Shown here: piece after piece, positions 1-8,495 of the stretch
How positions within the stretch are numbered: position 1 is the first letter of the stretch
Layout: each line of letters starts with the position of its first letter
NCBI GenBank assembly: GCA_044227605.1
Contig: JBGAWJ010000015.1
Coordinates: 1 to 21,502, forward strand
Length of the DNA stretch: 21,502 bases
Reading direction: 5' to 3'
From: JAEUKQ01 sp044227605
Lineage (GTDB): Bacteria; Pseudomonadota; Alphaproteobacteria; JAEUKQ01
Notes under the pieces: model-generated
The model's database searches: none
Seen by the model: the letters and a program-made list of their open reading frames with translations, nothing else
What the model was told of the DNA's origin: nothing
Made by a program: the position numbers and the translations under genes

Positions 1-34
1 CTTGGTCGGCCGCCAATTTTTCTTCCAATTGCAG

Positions 35-1684
35 TCATTCCGCTAATAATTGATCATTATTCGGGGGGGTGCTTACCGCATCTGCTGTTGCGGCTGGAAA
101 AATAGGGGGTAAGGGTTTTTTGTCCTTAGCGGTTGGTTGTCCCTCACTTACAAAGGGTTTATTTGGGCTGATCGTATCAATTTGCTGGTAATAGTCCTCG
201 GCCCCATCAAGTGACCATAATTTCCGTCGGTTGATTAAAAGATGGCGGTTGGCAATTGCCGTAATGAAATGGCGGTCATGGCTGACACATAAAACCGCCG
301 CATTACTGTCCAAAATTTCCTGCTCTAACTGTTCTTTGCCATCAATATCGATGTGGTTGGTCGGTTCGTCCAAAATCAGCATATTCGGTTTTTCCAAGCG
401 GATCAGCATGAACATCAGGCGTGCCCGTTCACCCCCGCTTAAGGAACCCAGCAATTGATGCATACGGTCAAAGCCAAAACCGGCACCGATTAATTCCTTA
501 CGCGCGGCTTCCTCATTCAAATGGCAACGCTGATAGACAAAGCGGAACAGGGTTTCATCCTTGCTGGCGAAAGACAGGTTTTGATCATAATAGCCAATCC
601 GGCATTGGGGGTTAAAGCGGATATTAGGGTGTTTTAAAGGCTCGCTGTAAGCCCGCATCACCAATTGCAAGAAGGTGCTTTTACCGCAACCATTGCGCCC
701 GAATAAGGCCACGCGGTCGCCAGGGCGGATAAAAAAATCATCCAGCTGGAACAATAAACGCTCGCCTATCTGCACGGGAAGGTCGCTGATAGTGAGTAAT
801 TGTTTTGCCCGGGTTTCTTGGGTTTCCAATTGCAAGCTGGCGGGTCGTTCGCTGCTTACAAAAGTGGTCTCGTCTTTTAAGGCATCCACCCGTTTCATCA
901 TGCCTTTGGCACGGCGCGCCAATTTGGCATTATTAAAAACCTTGCCCCAAATCGCCATTTGTTTGGCACTTTTTGTTAAGCGGGCAATTTCTTGTTCCTC
1001 AGCCTTACGGGCTTTGGCTGCCGCCAAATCTTGAAGAATCAATTGTGCACGGGCATCTGAAAAGGGTAAGTCAAAACTATATAAACGTTTATCCCGCAAA
1101 AACAGGGTGTGGGTAGTGACCGCATCCAAAAAGGCGCGATCATGGCTGACCAGCAGGAATGCACAGGCTAATTTTTCGGTTAAATAATGCTCAAAGAACA
1201 GTTGGGTAGGTAAATCCAAATGGTTGGTGGGTTCATCCAGCAACAGCAAATCCGGCTGGTTCATCAAGGCACGGGCCAGCATCAACCGGTTGGTTTCGCC
1301 CCCTGATAAGGATTTCGCGGTATTGGCTTTTTGATGGTTGGTAAAACCCATATCATGCAGCAAAATATCGGCCTGATACCTTAAGCGTTGCTGTTGTTCT
1401 GGCGGCACCACCGCCAGTAAACATTCTTTTAAAGGCATGGTTTCAAATTGGGCGGGTAAAAACTGCTCAACCACGGCCAAACGCAACCCATTGCTGCGGA
1501 TGACATGGCCGCTTGACGGCTCCAAAGTGCCCGCCAGAATGGACAGCAAGGTGGATTTGCCGCAACCATTATGCCCAACCAACCCGATCCGCTGACCCTG
1601 GCCGATGGCAAAATCAAGATCATGGAATAAGGTGCGGACGCCGATGGTATGACTGATATGGTGGCCGCTTAATAATACTTTCAT
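35..1684 (-). CDS. ABC-F family ATP-binding protein (Uup/YheS type)
   Basis: This is a soluble protein with two tandem ABC ATPase domains and no membrane segments, the layout of the ABC-F family, whose studied members bind the ribosome E site and modulate translation. Domain 1 shows Walker A GHNGCGKST (residues 37-45), signature LSGGE (126-130) and Walker B LLLLDEPTNHLD (about 146-157). A charged linker rich in Lys/Arg/Ala (about 220-275) follows. Domain 2 has Walker A GRNGCGKST (329-337), LSGGE (415-419) and MLILDEPTNHID (about 435-446). The start is ATG at 1684. The 549-residue protein ends at a UGA (35-37) after a Pro/Lys-rich tail, but the same frame stays open to the window edge and encodes a helix-like stretch (LQLEEKLAADQ). 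The C terminus may therefore be truncated by a nonsense mutation or extended by readthrough. The family is certain; the subfamily and the true C terminus are not. Confidence 0.93.
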   Translation of the reverse strand: MKVLLSGHHISHTIGVRTLFHDLDFAIGQGQRIGLVGHNGCGKSTLLSILAGTLEPSSGHVIRSNGLRLAVVEQFLPAQFETMPLKECLLAVVPPEQQQRLRYQADILLHDMGFTNHQKANTAKSLSGGETNRLMLARALMNQPDLLLLDEPTNHLDLPTQLFFEHYLTEKLACAFLLVSHDRAFLDAVTTHTLFLRDKRLYSFDLPFSDARAQLILQDLAAAKARKAEEQEIARLTKSAKQMAIWGKVFNNAKLARRAKGMMKRVDALKDETTFVSSERPASLQLETQETRAKQLLTISDLPVQIGERLLFQLDDFFIRPGDRVALFGRNGCGKSTFLQLVMRAYSEPLKHPNIRFNPQCRIGYYDQNLSFASKDETLFRFVYQRCHLNEEAARKELIGAGFGFDRMHQLLGSLSGGERARLMFMLIRLEKPNMLILDEPTNHIDIDGKEQLEQEILDSNAAVLCVSHDRHFITAIANRHLLINRRKLWSLDGAEDYYQQIDTISPNKPFVSEGQPTAKDKKPLPPIFPAATADAVSTPPNNDQLLAE

Positions 1685-1766
1685 GGCGCGATCATAGAAA
1701 AAAATTGCCCATCCGCCAAGAGGGATAAAACATGATTTTTCTCCCTTAGATAAAACTTTCCCAACC

Positions 1767-1792
1767 CTGCTGATATGGCTATATATCAGCAG
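1767..1792. repeat. Perfect 10-bp inverted repeat between ogt and the ABC-F gene
   Basis: CTGCTGATAT (1767-1776) and ATATCAGCAG (1783-1792) are exact reverse complements separated by six bases, GGCTAT. The repeat lies in the 143-base gap between the end of ogt and the start of the ABC-F gene, both on the minus strand. No run of T follows directly on either strand, so it is not a textbook intrinsic terminator. It may be an operator or a structured RNA element in the ABC-F leader. Confidence 0.55.
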
Positions 1793-1827
1793 CAGACAGG
1801 GAAAAATAGTTGATGAAGCGCTAAAAT

Positions 1828-2310
1828 TTATAGTTTTTCGTGCTTCAGCAGCCAGGATTTCATGGGAAGGCCGCCGCCAAATCCCACTAAATCACCCTTG
1901 GCGCCAATCACTCGGTGGCAGGGGACGATGATGGCAATAGGGTTGCGGGCGTTAGCCATGCCCACGGGCCGCATGGCCTTAGGACGGCCGATTTGCCAGG
2001 CTATTTGTTGGTAGCTGGCGGTTTTACCGAAGGGGATGGTGACTAACGCCTGCCAAACCAATTTTTGGAAAGCCGTACCCGTGGCGGCTAAGGGCAAATC
2101 AAAAAGGGTGCGCTGATGGGCAAAATATTCCTCAAGCTGCAGGAAAGCCCTCATAAAAATCGGCAAGGATTTTTTGTCTTGCAACGGCAAGGGCATTTTT
2201 TGAATGCCCTTGGGTAAATAAAGCCCAGTTAAAGAAGTGCCGTCACTGGCTAGGGTTAAAGCGCCAATCGGGCTGTCAATTTCCGTGTAAACAAAAGGGG
2301 ATGGGGTCAT
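1828..2310 (-). CDS. ogt: Methylated-DNA-[protein]-cysteine S-methyltransferase (Ogt type)
   Basis: This suicide repair enzyme transfers the methyl group from O6-methylguanine (and O4-methylthymine) in DNA to its own cysteine. The active-site motif IVPCHRVIG is present with acceptor Cys131, preceded by the helix-turn-helix DNA-binding segment FGKTASYQQIAWQIGRP (about 94-110). The start is placed at the ATG at 2308-2310 rather than further upstream, because it gives a 160-residue protein beginning just before the conserved IDSPIGALTL segment. This ATG also overlaps the stop of the upstream Ada/AlkA gene as ATGA, a usual sign of translational coupling. The pair together covers base excision and direct reversal of alkylation damage. 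Confidence 0.95.
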   Translation of the reverse strand: MTPSPFVYTEIDSPIGALTLASDGTSLTGLYLPKGIQKMPLPLQDKKSLPIFMRAFLQLEEYFAHQRTLFDLPLAATGTAFQKLVWQALVTIPFGKTASYQQIAWQIGRPKAMRPVGMANARNPIAIIVPCHRVIGAKGDLVGFGGGLPMKSWLLKHEKL

Positions 2311-3761
2311 GGTTTTTTCCTTAGGGTTGGGGATGGGGCCGATTGCCATAAATACATGGCGGCATAGGCACGCCAAGGGCGCCAGGCTTCAGCCAGGGTT
2401 TCAAGATTTTTTTGGGTTTTTCTGGTGACCTGGCATAAAACCAGGTCGGTCGGCATAAAGGCGTCCGGCCAACACAAGGCCCGCATGGCAATATATTGGG
2501 CAGTCCAAGGCCCAATGCCGCGGATGCTTAATAGGAGGTTCAGGAAACGGCTTTGATCTTCCCCTTGCAAATAATGCTGCAATTCGGGCCATAATTGCCC
2601 TAATTTGATAATCGTCAGGGCTTTGCTAGACTGAATCCCCAGCTGTTGCAGGGCGGTTGGGTCGAGGCCTGCGATGGTTTCCGGCATTGGCGATAAGCGG
2701 TTGAGGGTAGGATCAGGGGTAAGCAGGGGCGTGCCAAAACGTTCGGCCAAGCGCCCCGCCAGGGTGGTTGCTGCTTTTACGCTGATTTGTTGCCCTAACA
2801 CAGCCCGCCAGCTAAGTTCAAAAACATTCATGGTGCCAGGTACCCGCAATCCCGGATGCTTGTGGATAAGGCGGGATAACAATGGATCTTGCCCCAAATG
2901 CTGGTGGATGATATCGGGGCGGGCACACAGGTCGAAGAAGTGACGCACCTGATCTAACACTTTGGACAACACGGGTAATAAGGAAAGCGACAATTCTATC
3001 GTCAGATAATGACCATTTGATGATTGGCTAGCTTTTACCCACCCTTGATGTTGGCCAAGCTGCAAGGTGCGAGTATAGGAGGTGCTGGTCACTATCTCCA
3101 CCCCCATTACCGCGCGTTTCCCTAAAAACCCCAGCAATTGTGGCCAGGCCAGTGGGGGACGGTAGGCTAGGGGTAAACTGAAGCCATCTGAAATAGGCAC
3201 TGCGGTGGCTTTCCGCAATTGGCTGGGGGTTAGACGATAATGTGCTTTCAATAGGGTATTAAAGCGGCGCACACTGGAAAAGCCACTGGCAAAAGCAATT
3301 TCGGTAATAGATAAATTGGTTCCGGTAAGTAGTTGTTTAGCCAGTAATAAGCGTTGCGTTTGCGCCAGTTGAATGGGCGAAACCCCGAATTCCTTAACCG
3401 AAATCCGCCTTAAATGGCGAGGGCTAAGATTGAGTTGCTGGGCTAATTCTGCCAAGGGCAATTCTTTATTTAAGGGACTTTCCTGGATGGCTTGGGCAAG
3501 GCGGTAAGCCATTTGCTGGCCAGCCTCAAGGGGGGTGTGCCCGGGGGCTAGCTCCGGCCTACAACGCAAGCAGGGGCGGAAATGTTCCTTTTCAGCGGAT
3601 GCCGCATGGCTAAAAAACCGGCAATTTGATTTTTTTGGCGTTCGCGCTGTGCAAATGGGCCTGCAATAAATGCCGGTGCTGGTAACCCCCACAAAAAACA
3701 ATCCGTCAAAGCGGATGTCACGGGCGGCTAAGGCTTGATACTTAAAGTCATCATCCATCAT
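2307..3761 (-). CDS. alkA: Ada-N / AraC-HTH / AlkA fusion: DNA-3-methyladenine glycosylase II and putative adaptive-response regulator
   Basis: A three-part DNA alkylation repair protein of 484 residues. Residues about 5-75 are the Ada metal-binding domain: Cys33, Cys37, Cys64 and Cys67 match the zinc cysteines of E. coli Ada, where the first (C38) accepts methyl groups from phosphotriesters. Residues about 85-185 form an AraC-type double helix-turn-helix (SITEIAFASGFSSVRRFN). Residues about 195-480 are AlkA: N-terminal domain, helix-hairpin-helix LLSIRGIGPWTAQYIA (about 410-425), and Asp439 in FMPTDL aligned to the catalytic Asp238 of E. coli AlkA. A possible SD (AGGGG) lies five bases before the first of two adjacent ATGs. 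The protein lacks the methyltransferase domain of classical Ada; the overlapping ogt gene supplies it. I see no E. coli-type Ada box upstream. Autoregulation is inferred from the domains. Confidence 0.95.
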   Translation of the reverse strand: MMDDDFKYQALAARDIRFDGLFFVGVTSTGIYCRPICTARTPKKSNCRFFSHAASAEKEHFRPCLRCRPELAPGHTPLEAGQQMAYRLAQAIQESPLNKELPLAELAQQLNLSPRHLRRISVKEFGVSPIQLAQTQRLLLAKQLLTGTNLSITEIAFASGFSSVRRFNTLLKAHYRLTPSQLRKATAVPISDGFSLPLAYRPPLAWPQLLGFLGKRAVMGVEIVTSTSYTRTLQLGQHQGWVKASQSSNGHYLTIELSLSLLPVLSKVLDQVRHFFDLCARPDIIHQHLGQDPLLSRLIHKHPGLRVPGTMNVFELSWRAVLGQQISVKAATTLAGRLAERFGTPLLTPDPTLNRLSPMPETIAGLDPTALQQLGIQSSKALTIIKLGQLWPELQHYLQGEDQSRFLNLLLSIRGIGPWTAQYIAMRALCWPDAFMPTDLVLCQVTRKTQKNLETLAEAWRPWRAYAAMYLWQSAPSPTLRKKP

Positions 3762-3900
3762 ATCACCCCTAAAAATAAATCACGCAGGTTGATACAAGGA
3801 ATATAGCAAGTTTAAAAAATAATACCCGCCATTTTCGGCCAGGAATGTAAAAAATATTTGATAGAATTTAATGGGGATAGAAATATTACAATCTTTGTTG

Positions 3901-5157
3901 CTAAGAAAAATTAGGCAAAGCGGGCATAATTTTGCCACGGACTTCACCGAAAGAAACATGATGCTTACCATTTTGGCACTGGGCAGTGATGGTGATGTCA
4001 TCGCCATCTTCTAGAAAAGTGCGCGCTTTCCCATTGCCAAGGGTTAAGGGTTGTTGGCCGTTCTGGCTGATTTCCAATAAACTGCCCCAGGATGAAGGCT
4101 CAGGGCCACTGATGGTGCCAGAGGCCAGCAAATCCCCTACCTCGAGGTTACAGCCATTCACCGTATGATGGGCAATTTGTTGGGCCATGCTCCAATATTG
4201 ATGACAAAAGTTGGTATGGATCAAGGATTGCTGGTGGCCGGTTGCGGTTTCTAGGGTTAATCTCAAGGGAATATCATAGCTATAACGTGGTGATTGCTCG
4301 AGATAAGAAACGACTTGAACATCCAGCGCTGGCATCGGTTGGCGAAAAGGTTGCAGCGCCGCCAAAGGCACCACCCAAGGGGAGAGGGAGGTTGCGAAAT
4401 TCTTCCCCAAAAATGGCCCCAACGGTTGATATTCAAAAGCTTGGATATCCCTTGCGCTCCAATCATTCACCAATACCAACCCAAAAATATAATCCTCAGC
4501 TTGGCCGATGGGAATGGGTTGAAAGGCTTGGCTGGGTTGGCCGATAAAAAGGCCAACCTCAATTTCAAAATCCAGCTTGCGGGTGGGCCGGAATAGGGGT
4601 TGGCTTAAATCTGGCGGCAATATTTGTCCCCAGGGTCTTACAATGGGGGTGCCGCTAACCATCAAACTGCTGCTGCGGCCATGATAGGCGATGGGTAAAT
4701 GTTTCCAGTTTTTCGGCAACGCATGGGCCGGATCACGGTATAAAGCGCCCACATTGCGGGCATGCTGTTCCGAGGAATAAAAATCGGTATAACCGCGACT
4801 ATAAAAGGGCAGATGTAGTAGGGCTTGATCGACCGGCAGGAAGGCCATCCGGTGGAAATTTTTGTCTTTCAGGGGGGAGTGGCGGCTGGTCAATATTTCC
4901 TGGATCCATTCCCGGATATTATGCCATGACAATCGCCCCAATTCGGCTAAAGGATTAAGGGTAGCTTGCCGGAAGACGGAGAAGGGGGTGATCGATTTGC
5001 TTAACCCTTGCTGTTCCAGGTAAGCTAAATCAAGGATATGTCCACCCACCCGGACACCAATGCGTTTTGATTGGCCAGGATACGAAAAAACCCCATAAGG
5101 CAAATGATCCAAACCAAACCCATGATCGTGATTGATATCAATATAAGGGCTGTCCAT
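3901..5157 (-). CDS. fahA: Fumarylacetoacetase
   Basis: Cytosolic hydrolase that splits fumarylacetoacetate into fumarate and acetoacetate, the last step of tyrosine/homogentisate catabolism (EC 3.7.1.2). The 418-residue length is that of the full family. The metal and catalytic residues known from mouse FAH all have counterparts one position lower: Asp125, His132 and Arg141 in the DFYSSEQHARNVGALYR segment, Glu198 and Glu200 in DFEIEVGLF, Asp232 in VNDWSARD, and Lys252 in FLGKNFATS. The conserved YHGRSSS is also present. A possible SD (AGGAAG) sits a few bases before the ATG. The gene begins only 18 bases after the upstream hydrolase gene, so the two are probably co-transcribed. No other tyrosine-degradation gene lies in the window. 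Confidence 0.97.
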   Translation of the reverse strand: MDSPYIDINHDHGFGLDHLPYGVFSYPGQSKRIGVRVGGHILDLAYLEQQGLSKSITPFSVFRQATLNPLAELGRLSWHNIREWIQEILTSRHSPLKDKNFHRMAFLPVDQALLHLPFYSRGYTDFYSSEQHARNVGALYRDPAHALPKNWKHLPIAYHGRSSSLMVSGTPIVRPWGQILPPDLSQPLFRPTRKLDFEIEVGLFIGQPSQAFQPIPIGQAEDYIFGLVLVNDWSARDIQAFEYQPLGPFLGKNFATSLSPWVVPLAALQPFRQPMPALDVQVVSYLEQSPRYSYDIPLRLTLETATGHQQSLIHTNFCHQYWSMAQQIAHHTVNGCNLEVGDLLASGTISGPEPSSWGSLLEISQNGQQPLTLGNGKARTFLEDGDDITITAQCQNGKHHVSFGEVRGKIMPALPNFS

Positions 5158-5175
5158 CTGCTTCCTATCAAAATT

Positions 5176-6702
5176 TTAGCGGAAATCTGGCCGTTCCAAA
5201 GCCCCTAAACAGGGGTGGACGGGATACAGTGAAGGCTGATCTAGGAAAACATCGGCTAGAGTATCAGCGCAGCTATTGCTCGGAACCACCCCATGACCAA
5301 CGTCAGGAAATTCAAAGAAATAAGAATTTTCCAGACGGGAAGCTGTCAATTTGGCGGCATTTAAGGGCGTGATGGGATCATAACTGCCAGACAAGATTAA
5401 GGTGGGAATGGAGCTATAAACAGGGCTATTAAGGGCTGCCTGAGAATTTGTACTATGCCAGAAAGGGCAGACAATGTTCAAATCATAATAATCGGCAACG
5501 GCTAAGGAATAAGGCTTATAGCGGTCAATTTCAATTTTTTGCCGGTTGAAATCAGTGCTGGGATATTCCTCGCCGCATTCAAAAGAAAAATACATGCCAT
5601 AAGAGAATTGGGTACCTTCGGAGGCTAATAAATCTTGGACAAAAGCGGAAGCCAACTGCTCCTCGCCATGAAATAATTGATAGATTAAGCGGGGTAATTT
5701 TCTAATATTGGCGCTGTCGTAGAGCCCTTGAAAAATCATTAATACCAATGTTTGCGAGGTCACTATTATATAGCGGGCTTTTTTAAGGCCATCTTTTTCC
5801 ACCTCAATCTGGAGGGGTTGTTTTTCCAGCTGTTGATATAATTCCAGGAACTGCTTTTCCAGATCAGGATATCGTTGATTACATCTGTCATCAGCCCTGC
5901 AATCCTTGAAGAGGCGCTGGAAGGCATGGGCCGCTGCGGCTGGGGCATCGACAAATGAATCAACTTCCGGCGGGTAAACAGAATCCAAAATCACGCTGCG
6001 TATATATTGGGGGTAATCGCGCATGAAGGTTAAAGCAAGCTTGGTACCATAAGAAATACCGTATATATTGATTTGCTGGATTTGCATCAACCTTAATAAA
6101 TCGGCAATATCTGCCGCACTTTCCAGGGAATTATAAGCGGTTAAATCAATATGTGCGGCTTGCAATTGTTGTTGGCATTGCCCCGCAAGCTTTCGCAACA
6201 TTTCTTTCCATTGTTTTAGCGGCAATCCATTTTTTGCCAATTGTTCTATTTTTCCATCAAAAAAATCCCGGCAATAAAGGGCGGGGTTGGCTGATTTGGT
6301 ACCGCGTTGATCGAGTAACAATAGATCACGTTTGCGGTTCCAAGTGGTTAGTTCAATCCAATCCCACCAATCATCAATGTCATCCCGAATTAAATTTGCA
6401 CTGTAACCGGGGCCGCCATCCAAATATAAGATAGGGTCGGGGAATTCCTTCTGGTCAGGTGTGCTTAACAGGGCAACGGGCAGGGAAATTTCCGCGCTAT
6501 CGGGCTTTGAGCGGTTTTCCGGCACATGTAGGATCCAACATTTGGCTGTATTGCCTTGGGGAATGCTAAAGGAGCATGCAACTGATTCTAGACGGGGGGG
6601 TAGAGCCTGTGATAGGGCCGGGGATAAAAAAAATAACAACCCAAAAACCGCTAACCAATTTTTCTGGGGCAATTTACCTGTTCCTGCAAAAAATGATGAC
6701 AT
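5176..6702 (-). CDS. Exported alpha/beta hydrolase, S33 peptidase (tripeptidyl aminopeptidase-like)
   Basis: Predicted secreted or periplasmic alpha/beta hydrolase of the S33 peptidase family with a TAP-like C-terminal part; relatives release short peptides or single residues from peptide N termini. From the ATG at 6700-6702 (AGGG eight bases upstream), a hydrophobic segment (WLAVFGLLFFLSPALSQA, residues 16-33) forms a signal peptide. A longer TTG start at 6792 would bury this segment internally and is disfavoured. The oxyanion loop GGPG is at 96-99, the nucleophile elbow GISYGT carries Ser217, and Asp442 (SGSYDP) and His470 (DVGHG) complete the triad. Several cysteine pairs fit an exported protein. 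It precedes fahA by 18 bases. The substrate cannot be told from the sequence. Confidence 0.9.
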   Translation of the reverse strand: MSSFFAGTGKLPQKNWLAVFGLLFFLSPALSQALPPRLESVACSFSIPQGNTAKCWILHVPENRSKPDSAEISLPVALLSTPDQKEFPDPILYLDGGPGYSANLIRDDIDDWWDWIELTTWNRKRDLLLLDQRGTKSANPALYCRDFFDGKIEQLAKNGLPLKQWKEMLRKLAGQCQQQLQAAHIDLTAYNSLESAADIADLLRLMQIQQINIYGISYGTKLALTFMRDYPQYIRSVILDSVYPPEVDSFVDAPAAAAHAFQRLFKDCRADDRCNQRYPDLEKQFLELYQQLEKQPLQIEVEKDGLKKARYIIVTSQTLVLMIFQGLYDSANIRKLPRLIYQLFHGEEQLASAFVQDLLASEGTQFSYGMYFSFECGEEYPSTDFNRQKIEIDRYKPYSLAVADYYDLNIVCPFWHSTNSQAALNSPVYSSIPTLILSGSYDPITPLNAAKLTASRLENSYFFEFPDVGHGVVPSNSCADTLADVFLDQPSLYPVHPCLGALERPDFR

Positions 6703-6847
6703 ATCAATATCCCTGGTTATCGGGGAAAGCTTGTTCCCGGAGCATATAAAAATTTGTGGCCAAGAGGAAGAGGCGAGGCCTAGCGAAAACAACGTTTAAT
6801 TTGCTATGGTCAAACATACCATTAATGCAATGGGTTGCAGGTGAGAA

Positions 6848-7810
6848 TTAATTTTCATTCCAATCGTTAAAAAAATCTTCATCAATGCGTGAAATATGAA
6901 GGGTTTCTCGAATTTCGCAACCAACATGATGGCTGATCATCAGCTGAGTCAGTTTTTCGCCATGAATCAAAGCGATATTTTTGCTAGCTTTAATCGCTTC
7001 TTGCCGAGCGGGTGCGCTGAAATCCGCAGTGGTTACAAAGACCCCTTTGTTCGTGTGATGTTTATCTAAGCTGCCAATAAATTCACGAACTTGTTGGGCG
7101 GAAACCCAAGTATCTGCGGACAAACGTTTGGCTTGGATATAAAGACGATCTAATTCCAAGACATCTTGGTAAATCACCCCGTCCACCCCCCCATCATAGC
7201 TTTGGCCTAGATGTTTGGTGCCATTAGCAGAAACGTTAAAAACCTTTGCTACCAGTTCAAGAACCACTTTTTCAAAAGCGGTCGGAGATAATTGCATCAG
7301 TCGTTTGAGTAGTTCCGTGGCTAAAGACCTTTGAATTTGTTCATGATATTGGCGCACAATTTCTTCGGGGGTTAGTTCTGAACTGGTGTCGCCAATAGGA
7401 TTGGATTGTTCGATGGGAGATGTGGGATTGCCCATGGTTTTGCTTGGTTCATTGACACGCGCCGCCATAAACTGCCCAAATTCTTTATAACGTCTTAAAA
7501 AATTGACGGTTAAAAAAGCAGGGTTGGAATTTAATAATTCTATTCCCCGGCTGGTCAGACGAAAACTGCCACGTCCCGTTGATTCAATCAGTTGGGCGGC
7601 TGTCAAATATGTTTTGGCCCACCCAACTCGATTTGCAAACAAATATCCCCGGCCGGAGGGCAACAACTGATACCGTTCTGCTTCGGTTAGTTTGAAGCTA
7701 CGCGATAATTCCTGGATTGCCAGGGATGTTTTTATTTCCTGCTGGTTATTAAGGCTTTGAGCAAGTTGCAGAACCGGCAGCATCAATTCATAAAATTTGG
7801 GTATGGCCAT
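6848..7810 (-). CDS. mrr: Mrr-type restriction endonuclease (type IV)
   Basis: Predicted modification-dependent DNA endonuclease; E. coli Mrr cuts DNA carrying certain methylated bases. Residues 1-100 are a winged-helix Mrr N-terminal domain (MAIPKFYELMLPVLQLA, then LTEAERYQLLPSGRG). Residues about 170-300 are the PD-(D/E)xK Mrr catalytic domain: Phe179-Glu180, Asp210 in GGVDGVI and the QAK motif at 226-228 (YIQAKR) form the active site. At 320 residues it is close to E. coli Mrr length, and the catalytic residues look intact. AGGA lies nine bases before the ATG. No methyltransferase or specificity gene is nearby, as expected for a stand-alone type IV enzyme. It follows rsmD after an 85-base gap and probably has its own promoter or is read through from rsmD. 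Confidence 0.94.
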   Translation of the reverse strand: MAIPKFYELMLPVLQLAQSLNNQQEIKTSLAIQELSRSFKLTEAERYQLLPSGRGYLFANRVGWAKTYLTAAQLIESTGRGSFRLTSRGIELLNSNPAFLTVNFLRRYKEFGQFMAARVNEPSKTMGNPTSPIEQSNPIGDTSSELTPEEIVRQYHEQIQRSLATELLKRLMQLSPTAFEKVVLELVAKVFNVSANGTKHLGQSYDGGVDGVIYQDVLELDRLYIQAKRLSADTWVSAQQVREFIGSLDKHHTNKGVFVTTADFSAPARQEAIKASKNIALIHGEKLTQLMISHHVGCEIRETLHISRIDEDFFNDWNEN

Positions 7811-7895
7811 GCTATCTTTTCCTGATCATTTCCTGGGGTAGGATGCCTGAATGGAGGAAGGCTGGCAAACATTTTTTGATCTAAAAAATTGTCAG

Positions 7896-8495
7896 TTACC
7901 GTGTTAAACGCCAACCCAACACTACTTTTGTTGATCCATACAGTCTTTCTTGCCACCAATGATAGGGGGGGATAATAGGTAATCGTTCATCCGCGGCCAT
8001 TTCCAAAACGAAACGGCAGTTTGGGTGCAACCATCCTTGTTTCTCAAGGGACTGCAAGGCGGGGATAATAAGATCCTGGTGATAAGGGGGATCAAGGAAC
8101 ACCAAATGTGCCGGAATTAACCCGGATTGGTTTGATAATAAAGGGGGCGTCAGGATATTGACCGGGTACAGGCGGCTTTTAGCTTGAACGGATAATTGGT
8201 TAATATTCTGTTGAATAACATTTACGGCTTCAGAATGTTGTTCAAAAAAACAAACCTGGTCTGCCCCTCGGGATAAGGCTTCCAAACCCAATGCGCCGCT
8301 GCCTGCAAACCCATCAATCACCACCAAATTTTGCCAAACGGATAAGAAGCCCAATGACCGGGCCAAAAATTCGGGGTTATGTTCCAACACATTAAAAAGC
8401 GCCTGTCGGGTGCGGTCAGCGGTGGGGCGGGTATGCTGTCCAGGTAAAGTTTTCAGCAATTTGCCCCGCCACCTGCCACCGATAATCCGAATCAT
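7896..8495 (-). CDS. rsmD: 16S rRNA (guanine966-N2)-methyltransferase RsmD
   Basis: Rossmann-fold SAM-dependent methyltransferase that modifies G966 of 16S rRNA during 30S assembly. The family N terminus MIRIIGGRWRGKLL is followed by TRPTADRTRQALFNVLEH (residues 22-39). The SAM-binding loop DGFAGSGALG is at 61-70, and the catalytic motif FLDPPY is at 133-138. The 199-residue length is normal. Its ATG overlaps the UGA of the upstream pseudouridine synthase gene as ATGA, so translation of the two is probably coupled; both products modify ribosomal RNA. Confidence 0.96.
   Translation of the reverse strand: MIRIIGGRWRGKLLKTLPGQHTRPTADRTRQALFNVLEHNPEFLARSLGFLSVWQNLVVIDGFAGSGALGLEALSRGADQVCFFEQHSEAVNVIQQNINQLSVQAKSRLYPVNILTPPLLSNQSGLIPAHLVFLDPPYHQDLIIPALQSLEKQGWLHPNCRFVLEMAADERLPIIPPYHWWQERLYGSTKVVLGWRLTR

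Noticed and set aside
1..37. UGA read as tryptophan (alternative genetic code)
   Set aside because: Several intact genes here end with UGA at the expected family length (Ada/AlkA, RluB, Lrp and the PhaE-like gene), so UGA is a stop.
3780..4007. Minus-strand open frame of 75 codons overlapping the end of fahA
   Set aside because: It overlaps fahA's C-terminal coding region in another frame, resembles no family, and its 3' part falls in AT-rich intergenic DNA.
4242..4596. Overlapping plus- and minus-strand open frames inside fahA
   Set aside because: They lie within a fully conserved fumarylacetoacetase reading frame and look compositionally driven.
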